From positions 68,541,675 through 68,605,674 of the forward strand of contig CP136065.1 of assembly GCA_032622095.1 (NCBI GenBank): 64,000 bases of DNA. The letters run 5' to 3'. The notes under the pieces are model-generated. The model did no database searches. It was not told the DNA's origin and was given only the letters and a program-made list of their open reading frames with translations. Numbering within the stretch: the stretch's first letter is position 1; each line of letters starts with the position of its first letter. This document shows positions 22,784 through 35,419 of this stretch, piece by piece. The translations under genes and the position numbers were made by a program. The DNA comes from Siphonodentalium dalli. Taxonomy: Eukaryota > Mollusca > Scaphopoda > Gadilida > Siphonodentaliidae.

Positions 22784-24808
22784 TGGTTTGGGTGTATTGT
22801 GCCAGGGACCTGTGGGATATCCCTCCGAAACATTGATATTTCTCTCGGTAATTTCCTCGATGATCTCGTACCCCTTCTTATTGACTTGGGGGTTGGAAAA
22901 TTGGTATATTCGGGTCCATTCTACACGATAGTGCAAACCCCATCTCGCTCGGACCCCTGGGGGCTGTCCGGTCATCAGCGGTTAATATTGGCGTTTTTGC
23001 GTACATTCATAGCTAATTCGACAGCAGCGTATGGGCTAATTTATTTACTTCCGCTGCAGCTAGCGACTTATCCGACCGCTCATGCATGCATATGGATATT
23101 TCCTTCATGATATAATGTCCATTTCCGTCGTCAGGCAGTCAGGGGAGGTGCATGCGGTCGGCGCCTATTTGGATTTCCCCTACCTGGTGGAAACGGCCGC
23201 ATGTTAGGGGTTAACAGTGCCGTGTCCGCTCGAGCTATCGACTTGGAGATTGGAACATTGGTACACTCGGATCCATTCTACACGATAGTGCAGACACCAT
23301 CTCGCTCGGACCCCTAGGGGCGGTCCGGTCGGCGGGTGTTAATTTCGGCGTTTTTGCGTACATTTATAGCGAATTCGGCAGCAGCGTATGGGTTAATTTA
23401 TTCACTTCCGCTGCAGCTAGCGACTTGTCCGATCGCCCGTTTATGCATATGGGTATTCACTTCACGATATAATGTCCATTTCCGTCGGCAGGCAGTCAGG
23501 GGAGGAGCGATCGGTGCCTTTTTGGATTCCCGTACCTGGCGGAAACGACCGCAAGTCATGGGTTAACAGTGCCGTGTCCGCTCAAGCTATCGACTTGGGG
23601 ATTGGAACTTTAGTACATTCGGGTCCATTCTACACGATAGTGCAAACCCCATCTCGCTCGGACCCCTAGGGGCGGTCCAGTCGGCGGGTTTTAATTTCGG
23701 CGTTTTTGCGTACATTTATAGCGAATTCGACAGCAGCCTATGGGTTAATTTATTCACTTCCGCTACAGCTAGCGACTTGTCCGATCGCCCATGGATGCAT
23801 ATGGGTATTCACTTCTCGATATAATGTCCACTTCCGTGGTCAGGCATTCAATGGAGGTGCGGTCGGCGCCGTTATGGATGTCCCGTACCTGGCGGAAACG
23901 GCCGCAAGTCAGGGGTTAACAGTGCCGTATCCGCTCTAGCTCTCGACTTGGGGATTGGAACTTTGGTACATTCGGGTCCATTCTACGCGATAGTGCAAAC
24001 CCCATCTCGCTCGGACCCCTGGGGGCGGTCCGGTCGGCGGGTGTTAATTTCGGCGTTTTTTGCGTACATTTATAGCGAATTCGGCAGCAGCGCATGGGTT
24101 AATTTATTCACTTCCGCTGCAGCTAGCGACTTGTCCGATCGCGCATGGATGAATATCCGTATTTCCTTCATGATATAATGTCCATTTCCGTGGTCAGGCA
24201 GTCAGGGGAGGTGCGGTCGGTGCCTTTTTTTATTTCCCGTACCTGGCGGAAACGGCCGCAAGTCAGGGGTTAACAGTGCCGTATCCGATCGAGGTATCGA
24301 CTTGGGGATTGGAACTTTGGTACATTCGGGTCCATTCTACACGATAGTGCAAACCACATCTCGCTCGGACCCCTAGGGGCGGTCCGGTCGGCGGGTGTTA
24401 ATTTCGGCGTTTTTGCGTACATTTATAGCGAATTCGGCAGCAGCGTATGGGTTAATTTATTCACTTCCGCTGCAGCTAGCGACTTGTCAGATCGCGCATG
24501 GATGAATAGCCGTATTTCCTTCTTGATATTATGGCAATTTTCGTGGTCAGGCAGTCAGGGGTGGTGCGGTCGGCGCCTTTTTGGATTTCCCGTACCTGGT
24601 GGAAACGGCCGCAAGTCAGGGGTTAACAGTGCCGTGTTCGCTCGAGCTATCGACTTGGGGAATGGAATTTTGGTACATTCGGGTCCATTCTATACGATAG
24701 TGCAAACCCCATCTCGCTCGGACCCCTGGGGGCGGTCCGGTCGGGTCCGGTCGGGTGCGGTCGGGTCCGGTCGGGTGCGGTCGGGTGCGGTCGGGTTTTA
24801 GTAGGACC

Positions 24809-26126
24809 GGAGCCGGGTGTCCTCAAGACCTTTGTCCAACCCACTAGATTGATTGATATATCTCTATATGTAAAACCCAATTGTCGTCTTTTATTTTTGC
24901 GAACTAATGTATGTATGGTGTTCATGTGTCATGTTATAACGTCTGAAGTATACGCAGTTGTAACTAAATAAATACTTCTTTATTGGTGGAACGGATCAAT
25001 CGCGATAAAAAAAAATGACAATCGACAAGGTGAGCCAAGTGCTACTTATATTCCATGACTGTGTAAGAATCATGTTTTGTGATGCTATTTGAATAGACAA
25101 TTTATGAGAATACGTGTAACACATTGAGCAAGATTATTCTCTTTTCCCAACATATATCCACAGCACGCCGAGGGTTTCACGTCACTTTAACCTGGGCAAC
25201 GCCGGGTAACCCTGCTAGTATTTCGATAATTCGCTATATTTGACATATTATGGGATATGGGATCATATGATATCCAACATTCTGATATTCAATCGAACAT
25301 CACGTGCCATCTGTGCTCGCGATTAGATGCCACTAGCCATCTAATCGTGAACCCCGATTACATATAGTTTGCTATATAATCCTTGGCGTATTGGCTGAAT
25401 TAAATATACACCGTGCACATCCAGTTATCTTCGCTCATCCTTGCAGAACTGAAAATTTCATATTTTAGTTTTCCGTGTGCTGATAAAGCCATGTGCTTGA
25501 TGCTCAGCTGATCAGATCTAGACCCAATGACCTGGCGTCACCAGAAGTTGTCTCATGGAAAGAATATTGTACAGTCTTCTATAGCTGATCCAAGTTTGCA
25601 ACACCAGACCCCAAAAACTGTGTGAAAATGGGAGCAGAACATGACTTGTGGGGGGGAATTATGTTTTTGTATGAATAATGTGTTAAAGGGGGTGGGTTAA
25701 GTTGTGTGTAATAAACAAAGAGCCACAGAAGTGATTTTGTTTTTTAACACAATTATTTCATTGAGGGGTAATTCTGAAGAAATGTAGGGAGCTACAATTT
25801 TTTTTTCAGAGAAAAAACGTGCTATCGCTTTAGGTTACACTGGTGTAATTGTAGTTCGGAGTGACATCTAGCTGATGCGGGAGTAATATTATATAGTGCA
25901 GCGGCCAAACGCCAAAAGTTGTCGGTTATCCCTACCCACGGTAGTACAAGTTGAAACCAACCTTTTTTAAAGGAGAAATATACACTGTTGACGAAAATAA
26001 CTGAATTGGTGGGGGCTTCAAATCAACGATGAACGATACCCACCAGTGACTTTTTCCAGAAATTAAGGATTTTGGTAAAGCGAACCCTGCGGCCATGTCC
26101 TAACCTATTTGCCCACATTGTAGGTG
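24809..26126. other. Non-coding stretch between array and second MITE (unit A)
   Basis: Contains a repeat end reading AACGCCGGGTAACCCTGCTAGT (25196-25217), similar in inverted orientation to 22026-22045, and an R-family fragment near 25310-25400 (CCATCTAATCGTGAACCCCG). No gene is recognised. The unit B equivalent is 43804-45112. Confidence 0.45.
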
Positions 26127-26130
26127 TTAA

Positions 26131-26534
26131 CTCTTTCAGTACCAGGGGTCGATAATTTTTTTTTTTTAGATTTTTTTGGTTTGAATTTTTTTTGGGTATG
26201 CTTAAGCATGCTATAGCGAATTTAAAAACAAACTGGATAAAACCTTAGGGGCATGTTATAAATCAAAACTATCACCAAGTATTCATAGTAATAATTTTGA
26301 TGCCCATGAAAAACGTTAGATTCCCTGGCACTAAACCTACAAAATAAGAATATAAGAAACAATTATTAAAATTGTAAAAAATTGTAAAAAATAATAACAA
26401 ATGATGAAAAATTGTTAAGCCAATGCATTCTCTTATATATGCGAGGCGACCTATGGTCGACTCGCATATATAAGAGAGTGCATTGGCACAGGGTATATGG
26501 GTTGATACAAAAATCGGACCTGGCACTGAAAGGG
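26131..26534. mobile_element. TTAA-flanked MITE with one palindrome (unit A)
   Basis: TTAA duplications at 26127-26130 and 26535-26538. The inverted ends are CCCTTTCAGTRCCAGG type (left copy CTCTTTCAG). It contains the 69-bp palindrome at 26419-26487. Distinct ends from the 16.4-kb family, but the same internal palindrome. Confidence 0.8.
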
Positions 26535-26899
26535 TTAAAATTACTACATCATACCATATTTCTACCTGATATGCAAAAAATGTTGGTTAATTTAGATTTT
26601 CCTGCCATTTGGAGCCGTAATAATTATCCGTTGTCTTTCGTTGTGTGAAAGATGTCTATTGGCATTTAAGTCTCAGTTACCATGTGCAGGGTCGTTGTTG
26701 TAAAACGATGGAAGACTCCGTTACCATGTGCGGGGTCATTGCCGTAATATGCACTGGTATTTACTCTCTGCAGATGTCGTCAATTGATATTATATAATCA
26801 CTAAAAATTGAGCGCACATAATACGACTAATATTAATGTCGCCGCTGGATACAATCTTGATTACTATGGCTGGTGTCAGAGGTGGGTAACCTGATTCGA

Positions 26900-26945
26900 C
26901 TCCAGGATCTATATATCTATCTATCTATCCATCTATCTGGATCAG
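26900..26945. repeat. ATCT/CTAT microsatellite
   Basis: Short run of ATCTATCT; the same in unit B near 46938-46970. The surrounding 26540-27300 contains two related GTTACCATGTGC..GGGTC blocks and no gene. Confidence 0.6.
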
Positions 26946-27311
26946 TTATTCGTTCGGGATATAATCTTTATTACTGGGTGTCAAGGTGTGTAACATCATT
27001 CGACCCTTGAATCAGTTATCCGTTCGGAATCCAATATTGGGTACGCCTATATTTTTGATTGGAGGACCATTCATTGAACACGCTTACACTTATATTTATT
27101 TGATTGCATTTGTTGTAATTCCATTGTTGGCTATATAAGGCGAATCGTACAACCGTTGACGATAACATTTTAATCCACGTTAAGGGGATCTAACCGTGAT
27201 GATAAACTAACGCGTGTAAACGGAGTGAAGGGTTAACGTCCGCTTCCCGGGATGAAGCCATCGAAGGGGATCTAGCTTTCTCGTATAACAGCAATGCGCA
27301 CACGATTAGAT

Positions 27312-27540
27312 AGATTTAATTTAATTTAATTCTTTATTTATTTAATGAGGATTGGCCACAGCCCCTGGCCACTCGGGCTTCTCCTCGAACATAATAATGG
27401 CGAAAAAATTGACAATGAAACAAACAAAAGAAAAATATAAACAAATAGTGGAGGATATAGGATATAGAAAGATGGTAGAGAAAGAAAGTAAAGAATATAG
27501 TATGGCTTTTAATAGACTGCGCATTTGGTGACTATCGAAT
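27312..27540 (-). mobile_element. LINE 3' end fragment (unit A)
   Basis: On the minus strand a short frame ends in EEKPEWPGAVANPH-stop, then AATAAATAAAGAATT and a TTAAT short-repeat tail. This is the usual layout of a 5'-truncated LINE end. A matching copy is at 47350-47575 in unit B. Confidence 0.5.
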
Positions 27541-28006
27541 TTACTAATGGTAAAATGTACGGTTGTTTGGACAATTTAGTTCGGAAGTATATATAATTTA
27601 GGGACTATTTATTCTTAGATATTCGTTAATATAGTCGAATACAAAGTCAAACAACTTTGAGTTTTCAGTCACATTTAAGTCGGGAGATCCATTCATAGTA
27701 ATTTAATTGTGTATATAGGACATATGTCAACAAAGTTTTCAAATTTAATTTTCGGGCAAATTAATTTTCCGACTTGTTGATAGAGCTTAATCCAAGCAGC
27801 AGAATAAGTACCCAACAAAGCCCGACCACCCAATAGGAGAATGTGACTTGTGTGTGACCAAAGTTGATCACTTGTTGTGTTAAAAATTATTTCACACAGA
27901 TATCCGTTTAATCAAAGCACGTACTATATACATTTATCACCCTTCCGATTAACTCAGGTTGCTCATTTCGAAATATAATCCTCACCTCGATTGGCATCTG
28001 TGACTG

Positions 28007-28697
28007 TAACACTCAACATAGCAAATCGTTTCATCTTGTGTAAATTTAGAACAAGCAATCATCGACTCCCGATTGAAATAGGCCGTTGGAGAAACTCCGA
28101 ACAATCCGATCGTGTATGCCAACTCTGCAAATCCGGTAAAATCGGAGACGAGTTCCACTACCTTCTCGAGTGCGAAAGCTTATCTAAAGCCAGGCGTCGT
28201 TTATTAACAACGCTAACGGACAAACGCCCCAATACAATCACTATGAGCGAACTACTTAATCAGAAAAATCCAACAAGCCTACGACGACTATGTGATTTTA
28301 TTAAAATTGTTAACCGCGAACTATCGAATATTGAATGACTATAATATATAATATTGAAGCGATTGTAATACTCCATATGGTATTATAAAGATAACTTGAA
28401 TATGTAGTATTGATACACTGATAACTAACTCTGTGTGTGTATGTGTGCACAAAATGTATATGTTCACTCCTAGATATAATATTACTATTAATGAATAATG
28501 TTATATATATAGCAATGACAGTGCTATTATATTTATTTATAATGTGTTTATTGGTATTTATTTATAATGTGTTTATTTATATTTATTTATAATAATGTGT
28601 ATAATATGCTTATATTTGTACCATGATATATGTAAATAGTGTACAAATGTTATCTCGATACCTATGTATTATAGGTCATGAGAATAAAGAATTGAAA
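28007..28697 (+). mobile_element. 5'-truncated LINE end with C-terminal zinc-knuckle (unit A only)
   Basis: Inserted between ACTG (28003-28006) and ACTG (28698-28701); unit B has the empty site near 48044. The frame to the stop at 28336-28338 encodes a LINE ORF2 C-terminus: FRTSNHRLPIEIGRW, then a C-x2-C-x9-H-x4-C motif (CQLCKSGKIGDEFHYLLEC). An AT-rich 3' UTR follows, with AATAAAG at the end (28684). Only the last 110 residues of the protein are present. Confidence 0.8.
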
Positions 28698-28916
28698 ACT
28701 GCTAAAGAATAGCAATCGCTATCTAATCGTGAACCCTTATTAAGTATATTTCGCTATCGAATTGTAAGCGTATTATGTGCTCGTAGCTGTACCAACAAAA
28801 TAACATAACATATTAATATTTTATCTCCCATAAAGACACTGAGTTAAAGGTACTCAATCAGATCAGACGCTCCTAAATTACTATTCTTTGGCTTCGGGGG
28901 TAAAAAATATTTGATT

Positions 28917-29087
28917 CGAGTGATTAGATATCGATGTTTGAAGTTTACTATTTCTATTGTTTGTGGACCAGAAGCACGTGGTCAAACGGACGAAGGTGAA
29001 GATGGATAACTCTAAAATCAAGTGGTTATTTTTACCACTCTATTTTATAGTTATCCATCATCGATATATAATCACTCTGAATCACAC
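28917..29087. repeat. Fold-back element at the A/B junction
   Basis: The outer ends GAGTGATTAGATATCGATG / CATCGATATATAATCACTC and inner arms GATGGATAACTCTAAAAT / ATTTTATAGTTATCCATC pair around a spacer. Also at 48266-48420 (B/C junction) and inverted at 63555-63715, but missing at the left edge of unit A (8415). Confidence 0.65.
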
Positions 29088-29404
29088 CAATATTATGTTA
29101 TTAGTATTAGTATAGAACCTCGATCGTTGTGTTGTACTTAATGCGAGGTCTAATACCTCGAGTTCAGGATTTCTACGACCTAGCTATTGCATGCACGTGG
29201 ATTGAAATTTCTCTGAATGTATTAAATAATTGACCAAAATTCTTAATTTGTATGTAATTAAAGTAAACATTATAAATCAGACATCTTAAACAGGTCTGGG
29301 TGAACGTTTACCACCTTTCGATCTATAATAGCCCGATCGGGCTAAAATTGGATCGGTCTGTCACCTCGAGTGAAAGTGCTTATTTCGTCAAAGTATGTCT
29401 ATAT

Positions 29405-29600
29405 AGAGTTATCACCCTTCCGATTAACTCGGGATACTTATTTCGAAATGTAATCCTAACATCGAGTATCAACTGTTACTGCGTTTGAATGTCAACCACT
29501 CTCTAATCATGAACCCCGACTTTCTCTATTTAACTACGTGCGTATTATGTGTCCAATGCAACGCCACCACCAACGCACAACGAACCCAACCCAACGGACT
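29405..29600 (+). repeat. R element at the start of unit B
   Basis: TTATCACCCTTCCGATTAAC through GTGCGTATTATGTG. Counterparts are at 8780 (A), 48755 (C) and 63050-63245 (D, inverted). A diverged second type is at 27935-28006 plus 28701-28790, 47970-48140 and 63845-64000 (inverted). Confidence 0.55.
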
Positions 29601-30518
29601 CACATAAACACTCCTTGATCCTTAAGTGGGTTAATTTTCATATTATTAGTAATGAGAACAAATAACTCGTTCGTGAACTAATGATATTTATTACTAAAAC
29701 GTTCAAAAGATGGTATATGTAATGACAAACAAGTGTGGACCAGCCACGCGTTAATTAACATGAGACAAAACATAATTACGCATGCATCAGACCAGAGTCA
29801 TAGTGTCATAGACAAATGTTCAACTTTCAAGTTAGTAATACAAAAATAAAAAAACAGGTCAGGCACATCCTGATTTCAACTATTGCAATTATATTAAACT
29901 ATTATAGTTGAAGTTGAGGGTGATAAATCCACTATTCCCAGTTTTTATGGAAACTTTTGGATCGGGCATCCAGTACAGCCAAATTGCACTCTCAGCAATT
30001 TTACTGCAAATGAACACTCTCCAGATACAATTCGTATAGAAAACCATATATATATATGTAAATATGCTGTTTGCGCCTGCTTACTTTAGATAATAAACGA
30101 CACAAGGGTGCATTTCTAAATCCAATTAACATTACCAACCAATCGCCCTTCGTGATCATATTTAGATCTTGTCGCTATCGTTTTAGGCGATATGTGAGAC
30201 AGGATTCACTCGAAGAGTGAACGACTCAACGCAAATTATGTATCAATGTGCGCAAAATATCAGCTTTTGATGCCAACATCAAAAAGAACATTATCAAGAA
30301 TTCATTCGGTCGGTGAAGTATACAGGAGAACGTCAGGTATGTGTATACATGCATGTATGCTGATGTCTTATTATTATTATTCGATTACCTCTAAAATGTT
30401 TCTGAGTTTCCACCAATCTAATTATAAATGTTATTCAATTATTTCCACCATGACTCTGGTCCTGACACACGCGCTATAAATCACATTATATATATATATA
30501 CATGTATATACACGGGAA

Positions 30519-32920
30519 CTAATCTTCTCGCCAGAATCTTCTTACATGAAAGGCGGGTCTAACGACATTGGTGGTCTGAACCGGAACAGCTCTCATGAGG
30601 TTAACGCTGTTGAAGGTGCTGACTGGTCGAACGAATCTTGGACGTCGAACGAATCTTGTTGGTCGAACGAATCGTGTACCCATGTATGGCATTCTGACCA
30701 ATGGCTCAGCGACATGCCTGAATCGATCTCCAACGATCGCACCACTGTATGAATCAGGGGAACCGAATTGTTGACCAAAAGTGGCAGGTTCATCGAATGC
30801 GAATTGGTTGCCGCTGTAGTATTGACGACCTGAGTCGATGCTGAGCTGATGATCTGTATAGACGTGTGTAGATGGCATGACGTCTTGAACACCCAAGCTG
30901 GGGTATCCCGTATGACTGACGAAAACCGATCTGCTATCTGCATGGCATACTGAAATAATATATATATGTGGGAACATTACATGTATATATATGAGTATTT
31001 CCTTTATATCACTTATATCACAATGTATGCTTTGTGAGAATTACACTATTGATATATCATGTAAGTGTTGTATTCAACACGTTTGAAGTGTGAACGTTTT
31101 AGGTTACACGTTGTACCTGTATTATTATTAATCACATGCAACGAGTTATTTTTGTTCTACACCCAATGTCCGTGATATTTTGTTTTATTGCATTAGTATA
31201 CCTGCAAAGCGCGTGTACGTCCAGTTTAAAACTACTAATTAACTTTGTTTTACTTTGTTAAGATAATAATAGTTTTCGCACAAGAGCGAAAATACGTGTT
31301 AATAAATGGGCAGGGCAATTGGAGTTGTTTATCGAACACGTGACAGTGAAGGCCAATCAGAGATGAGTTTCTGATTCCGAGTGTCACGTGTTCAGGGCGT
31401 GTCGTCACTTTCTAGCGTACAGCCGTCGGCTCGTCAAGTTTCTAAAATATGATATATATTTTACAGTATATTCTTTGTAAAGTTTTTGAAATTACATCAT
31501 GAAAATCTGTTTCTAAGTATGAATTTTGTTTTAGTTCAGGCATTGAACATTTCTCTAAACATATAGGGCATACGGTATTATGTAAAAGGCGAGAACCACC
31601 GCCTTCCATGTAGACAGAGTATCACAGATTTCCACTTTCCAAAATATAAAACAAGTCGGTTGTTTCTGTCCGGCGTGTCTGCTGTCGCAACTGGGGATAT
31701 ATATGTCAAATTGTTAGTGGTCAGGTCTTGTCTGTAAATATATGAACATGAATAAATCTAGAGCCTGTTCGTGCGGCTAGTAGAAAAATATGTTTTGTTG
31801 TCATTTATTCAGTGCACGGAATGTTTCGCAAGTATATCGTCGTAAAAAACCGTATGAAGCCATAATATAAACGGAAACATGCATATACAATGTTTCTTTA
31901 TCACGTGGGAAGATAACATGTTGTAGTTCCAAATCTAACGGCGCTGCTGATATTTTCATTTAAAAACGTGTATTATTAATTCTTGCCAGATAATTGCATA
32001 GTATTTACAGGCACATTTCGGTAGCAGCGGCATCGCTATACAGGCGGGACTATACACTGATTTCACTTACCATATTCATTTTATATGCATCTGTTCGTTC
32101 TTATTCTAGTACCATATCTTTTTCTACAAACTTGCGAGTGTTTGAACGTACTCTTAGTATACACAAGAGATAAATAGTTTATAAATGAATAGACCAAATT
32201 TCATGTCTTTGGGTACGTTCATACGCTGGCAAGTTTGCACAGTATGGTTATAAATGGAAACAACCATATAAAATGCATCTGTACCACACCTACATGTAAC
32301 TACATTCGAAGTTAAATCCCCGTGGTTTCACCTGTAGCCATACTACCCGAATTTGCCTATACATAGCGTACTAGCAAGAACCAATCATATATACAGGAAT
32401 ATGAAGGCAAATGTCAGTAGCGCCGTTACAAGTGGAACTACAGAACTTTTACTTTTCATGTCGTTCGCTATGGTAAAGATGCATATTATGTGCACGTTTA
32501 CTTTCAAATCACGGCACCATGTGGTTTTCTATGATGAAATACATTGCAGAACATACCGTGCAAACTTTCCAGCGTATGAACGTACCCTTATATGGAAGCG
32601 GGCAAGTAATATGTTTAATTTGAGACCAACCGATGTACCAGTTGTTCAAAAGCACATTTTCAATTACGTGAGATATACAAAAGTTGTTAATGGCCTTCAT
32701 TGTGTGTGTATTTAGCGAATTGTCACAATTTTAGGAGGCGGAGTATTACACACCCGAGGCTCCTGTGAATAGCCATAAAGACCAGCCAAGATTTGGCTAC
32801 TTTATCCCCCACAATAGTGGACTACCCCTGAACAGGTCAAGAGATTCGAAGATTGTACTCACGTTGATCATTTAGTGCCACGAATACACAGGCTACCAAC
32901 GTTACGAAGAGTCGACCCAT
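30519..32920 (-). CDS. Secreted basic RFVRP-repeat protein, copy B (two coding exons)
   Basis: Coding exons are 32920-32863 (58 nt, signal peptide) and 30949-30519 (431 nt), giving 162 aa. Splice sites match copy A (C|GTGAGT donor, TTTCAG acceptor). The layout is the same: signal peptide 1-23, neutral Tyr/Gln-containing segment, then an Arg/Val/Phe/Pro-rich basic half with the RFVRP repeats at 112-128 and the ending RRFWRED. Distinctive residues are Gln54 (shared with copy C), Ser83 and Asp85. Exon 3 and its 3' flank resemble C and D, whereas exon 2, leader exon and upstream DNA resemble copy A, so this gene appears to be a recombinant hybrid. Intron 2 (1.9 kb) contains the same 377-bp transposon as copy A. 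The reading frame is intact. Confidence 0.78.
32211..32587. mobile_element. 377-bp Harbinger-like MITE in intron 2 of copy B
   Basis: Same element, same site and same length as in copy A, so it was inserted before the A/B duplication. Copies C and D keep the empty site. Confidence 0.75.
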
Positions 32921-33839
32921 TTTGTTTTTGTTTTTTCTGAAAAGATATAAAGGCTTACATTTTCAAAGCACAAGCTTCTAAAGTTATATGAAGATTAGAG
33001 CAATTTTTTTTTCTGAAAAGTGATAAAAACATACCTAATTGTTCTGTCATTAAAACAACATATTCGTTCGCGGACGATAAAAGCTAATTGGTGCCTATTT
33101 GTGAAATGTATCTGTTTAATGAATATTTAAAAAGCCGCTTGGTCGCCCCTCCTCCGGAAAAAGGTACATTTTGTGCCCGTGTTGTTTTAGAAGAGCAAAA
33201 ATAAATTAAAATTCTGGGAACAATCATTGAATTTGCTTCCAACTGTATGAATTAACACACCTAGTTATATTTGATTGCACACCAAAGTAATTTTAAGTAT
33301 AAAATGGGTATATCGCTCTTAGAAATTGTTGGACCGTACCAAAATTAAATCTATATATTCATGTGATTATCCACAAACCAAACATCAAATCAATCGAATA
33401 ACGTTAACGCCCAAACACCAAACATAAACAATCAACATATTCTGAATTTCTGAGTTAACAAAAACGGGCATGTCGCTAACATTGTTCATCGGATTAAACC
33501 CATGTGAGTATCTTATTCGCAATAGATTTATCAACATGACATACATGTAGCTCTGTCAGACATTATATTTAAAAGTTATCATCCGGACAGATAGTGTTAC
33601 AGACGGACGGACACCGCCGCTCATTTATTTACCGGAGATCCCCTGAAAACTTTGTTCAGAGTACAAGAACATGAGACAACAATTATATGCGGAAAGGTAC
33701 AAACATAATTACAAATGACGTGACAGAAAAGAAAACACGATCATAAGTTTTATAGTACAGACTGGTGTGAAATTAAATGTATATTCATAGTTTCCACACT
33801 GAATTCAATATGATTGCAACACGACTTACCTTTACTATA

Positions 33840-33891
33840 GTACAGCACACAACCGACTTGCTGCCTTTTGCGTTTCTGTCGGTTATATATC
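33840..33891 (-). promoter_or_regulatory. TATA box and non-coding leader exon of copy B
   Basis: The minus-strand TATA motif is at 33881-33891. The leader exon ends at 33840 with donor AAAG|GTAAGT. The sequence is practically the same as in copy A. The first intron (33839 to 32937) ends in CAG just before an A-rich stretch and the ATG. Confidence 0.65.
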
Positions 33892-34070
33892 GAGGTGTTC
33901 ATGCGGTGTGTGCGTAACAAATAACAAGTCTTATTTCATCGCCCGTCCCCCGTCCATTGTATATAGATGTCATGTCATAACATAACGCATACCTCTGGTT
34001 AAACAATAGCGAGTTTGCGATTTAAAATTGTTACGGGTACGCGTTTTGTAATCGTAAAATGCTTTACGGG

Positions 34071-35419
34071 CATGGGGGGGGTCGGAAATATTTTCCAGAC
34101 ACGTATGATCATTTTAATTTTTTCCGGCCACGGAGGACCCACCCACCCAATTTCTTCCGTTTCCGGCCTTTTTTTCCAGGCAATTTTGGACACCCACCCT
34201 TTTTTTCAGTTTCATGAAGTTTTTTCCGGTCAGTTTTGGACACCCACCCCCCTTAAATTTGAGAAAAATTATCAATTGAGCAACCAAATAGCTGACTATC
34301 CTGCATTATCATAATTTATTGTGCGATATTTGAATAGAACAGTGCATAATGAGATAACTATACTATTTGAATTTATCATATAAGTGTCATTAATCAAGAA
34401 ATGTGTCAACATAATAACATTTCTAGGGATATATAAGCAGAGTGCCAAGGTTTTTATTAACATTCATTTTCATAATATATAGTCACATGATCTAGTCACA
34501 TAATCACATTTGAGTGTTCTACAGAATACATGGTACCGGTACAACAAATTTCAGATTATTTGATATTTTGATATTTGCTATGTGAAATACAGTAATGCCC
34601 TAATTAATCGACTCCATAACCACAGCAGAATAATGGGTAATTTAATTTTAATTTCCGACTAAATCCTGAAAAATTACCCATTATTCTCCTGTGGTTATGG
34701 AGTCGTTTAATTAGGGCATTACTGTATTGCTGGAATCAAATTGTTTATCAAAACATGTGAAAATACAACTGTTCATCCCATTTCATCCCAGTTTGAAGAA
34801 TAATGCTTATACCAAACATAACCATGATATACATGCGTGACTCTTCTTGGGGCATCTCAGAAACCAGAACTGAGGAAACATGTTATAGCGTGTAATGGCA
34901 GGCTGGTATAGCCACTGCCTGAAGTAATAGGCTTCGTAATAATTGGGAATAATATGGATGGATAGCCTAATTTCACTTCTTTTTTTGCTCACGATATCAG
35001 TGACGATAAAATCTTTGTTACTGTGATTAACATTACAAGCTGATCCACATTAACATGGAAAACAATGTGAAATTGTTCAAGCTGGCCCGGCTGGCCTTCA
35101 ATTTATTTGTTAAGATTTAATGTTTTACGTTGTCAAAAGTCTATTTTATCCATTATTTATTATATCTTTATTTCCATGTCGCATATGGTCAAGTGTGCTT
35201 TCATTTTATTGCTTATTTTCAGCTGAGTTCTGCATAGTTATTCTTATTTTGTTGTATCAGTAGATGGAATCCTGATTAAATTTTATTTAAAAATAAGACT
35301 CAATATCAGGAATGGAAAACAAATTTGGCATATGGAAATAAATGTTTTTTGGACCCACGAGACACCCACCCACCCCATCATACGTGCCTGGAAATTGTTT
35401 CCGCCCCCCCCCCCCCCTG
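34071..35419. mobile_element. 1.35-kb hAT-like non-autonomous element (unit B)
   Basis: Counterpart of the unit A element at the same site, including the nested mariner-like hairpin at 34590-34724. The right flank TTACGGAC is at 35420-35427. Confidence 0.6.
34590..34724. mobile_element. 135-bp mariner/pogo-like hairpin MITE, nested (unit B)
   Basis: Same element and position as in unit A, flanked by TA on both sides. Confidence 0.75.

Larger units (their letters stand above)
19290..24808. mobile_element. Long-inverted-repeat element with 354-bp internal array (unit A)
   Basis: Both ends carry GGTCCTACTAAAACCCGACC in inverted orientation, then a 10-bp minisatellite (CGACCGCACC type; 19302-19350 and 24731-24798), then the 354-bp unit. 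The left side holds one unit (to about 19700), the right side six in tandem (about 22870-24720). The 354-bp units are clearly richer in G+C than the flanks. The middle holds short unique DNA and the LINE insertion. I see no transposase, so the class is undetermined. Confidence 0.6.
8415..29100. repeat. Segmental duplication unit A (20.7 kb)
   Basis: The unit starts where similarity to 29107 and 48467 begins (TAGTATAGAACCTCGATCG) and ends where the next unit starts. From about 11.1 kb to 28.7 kb it matches unit B almost base for base, apart from discrete insertions. From 8415 to about 11.1 kb it is clearly more diverged from B, including about 185 extra bases at 9540-9726. It holds gene copy A near its left end and otherwise only repeats. 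Confidence 0.85.

Noticed and set aside
22766-24801. Repeated frames of 65-114 codons in the 354-bp array
   Set aside because: They recur once per repeat unit because the G+C-rich unit has few stops; no domain and no splice logic.
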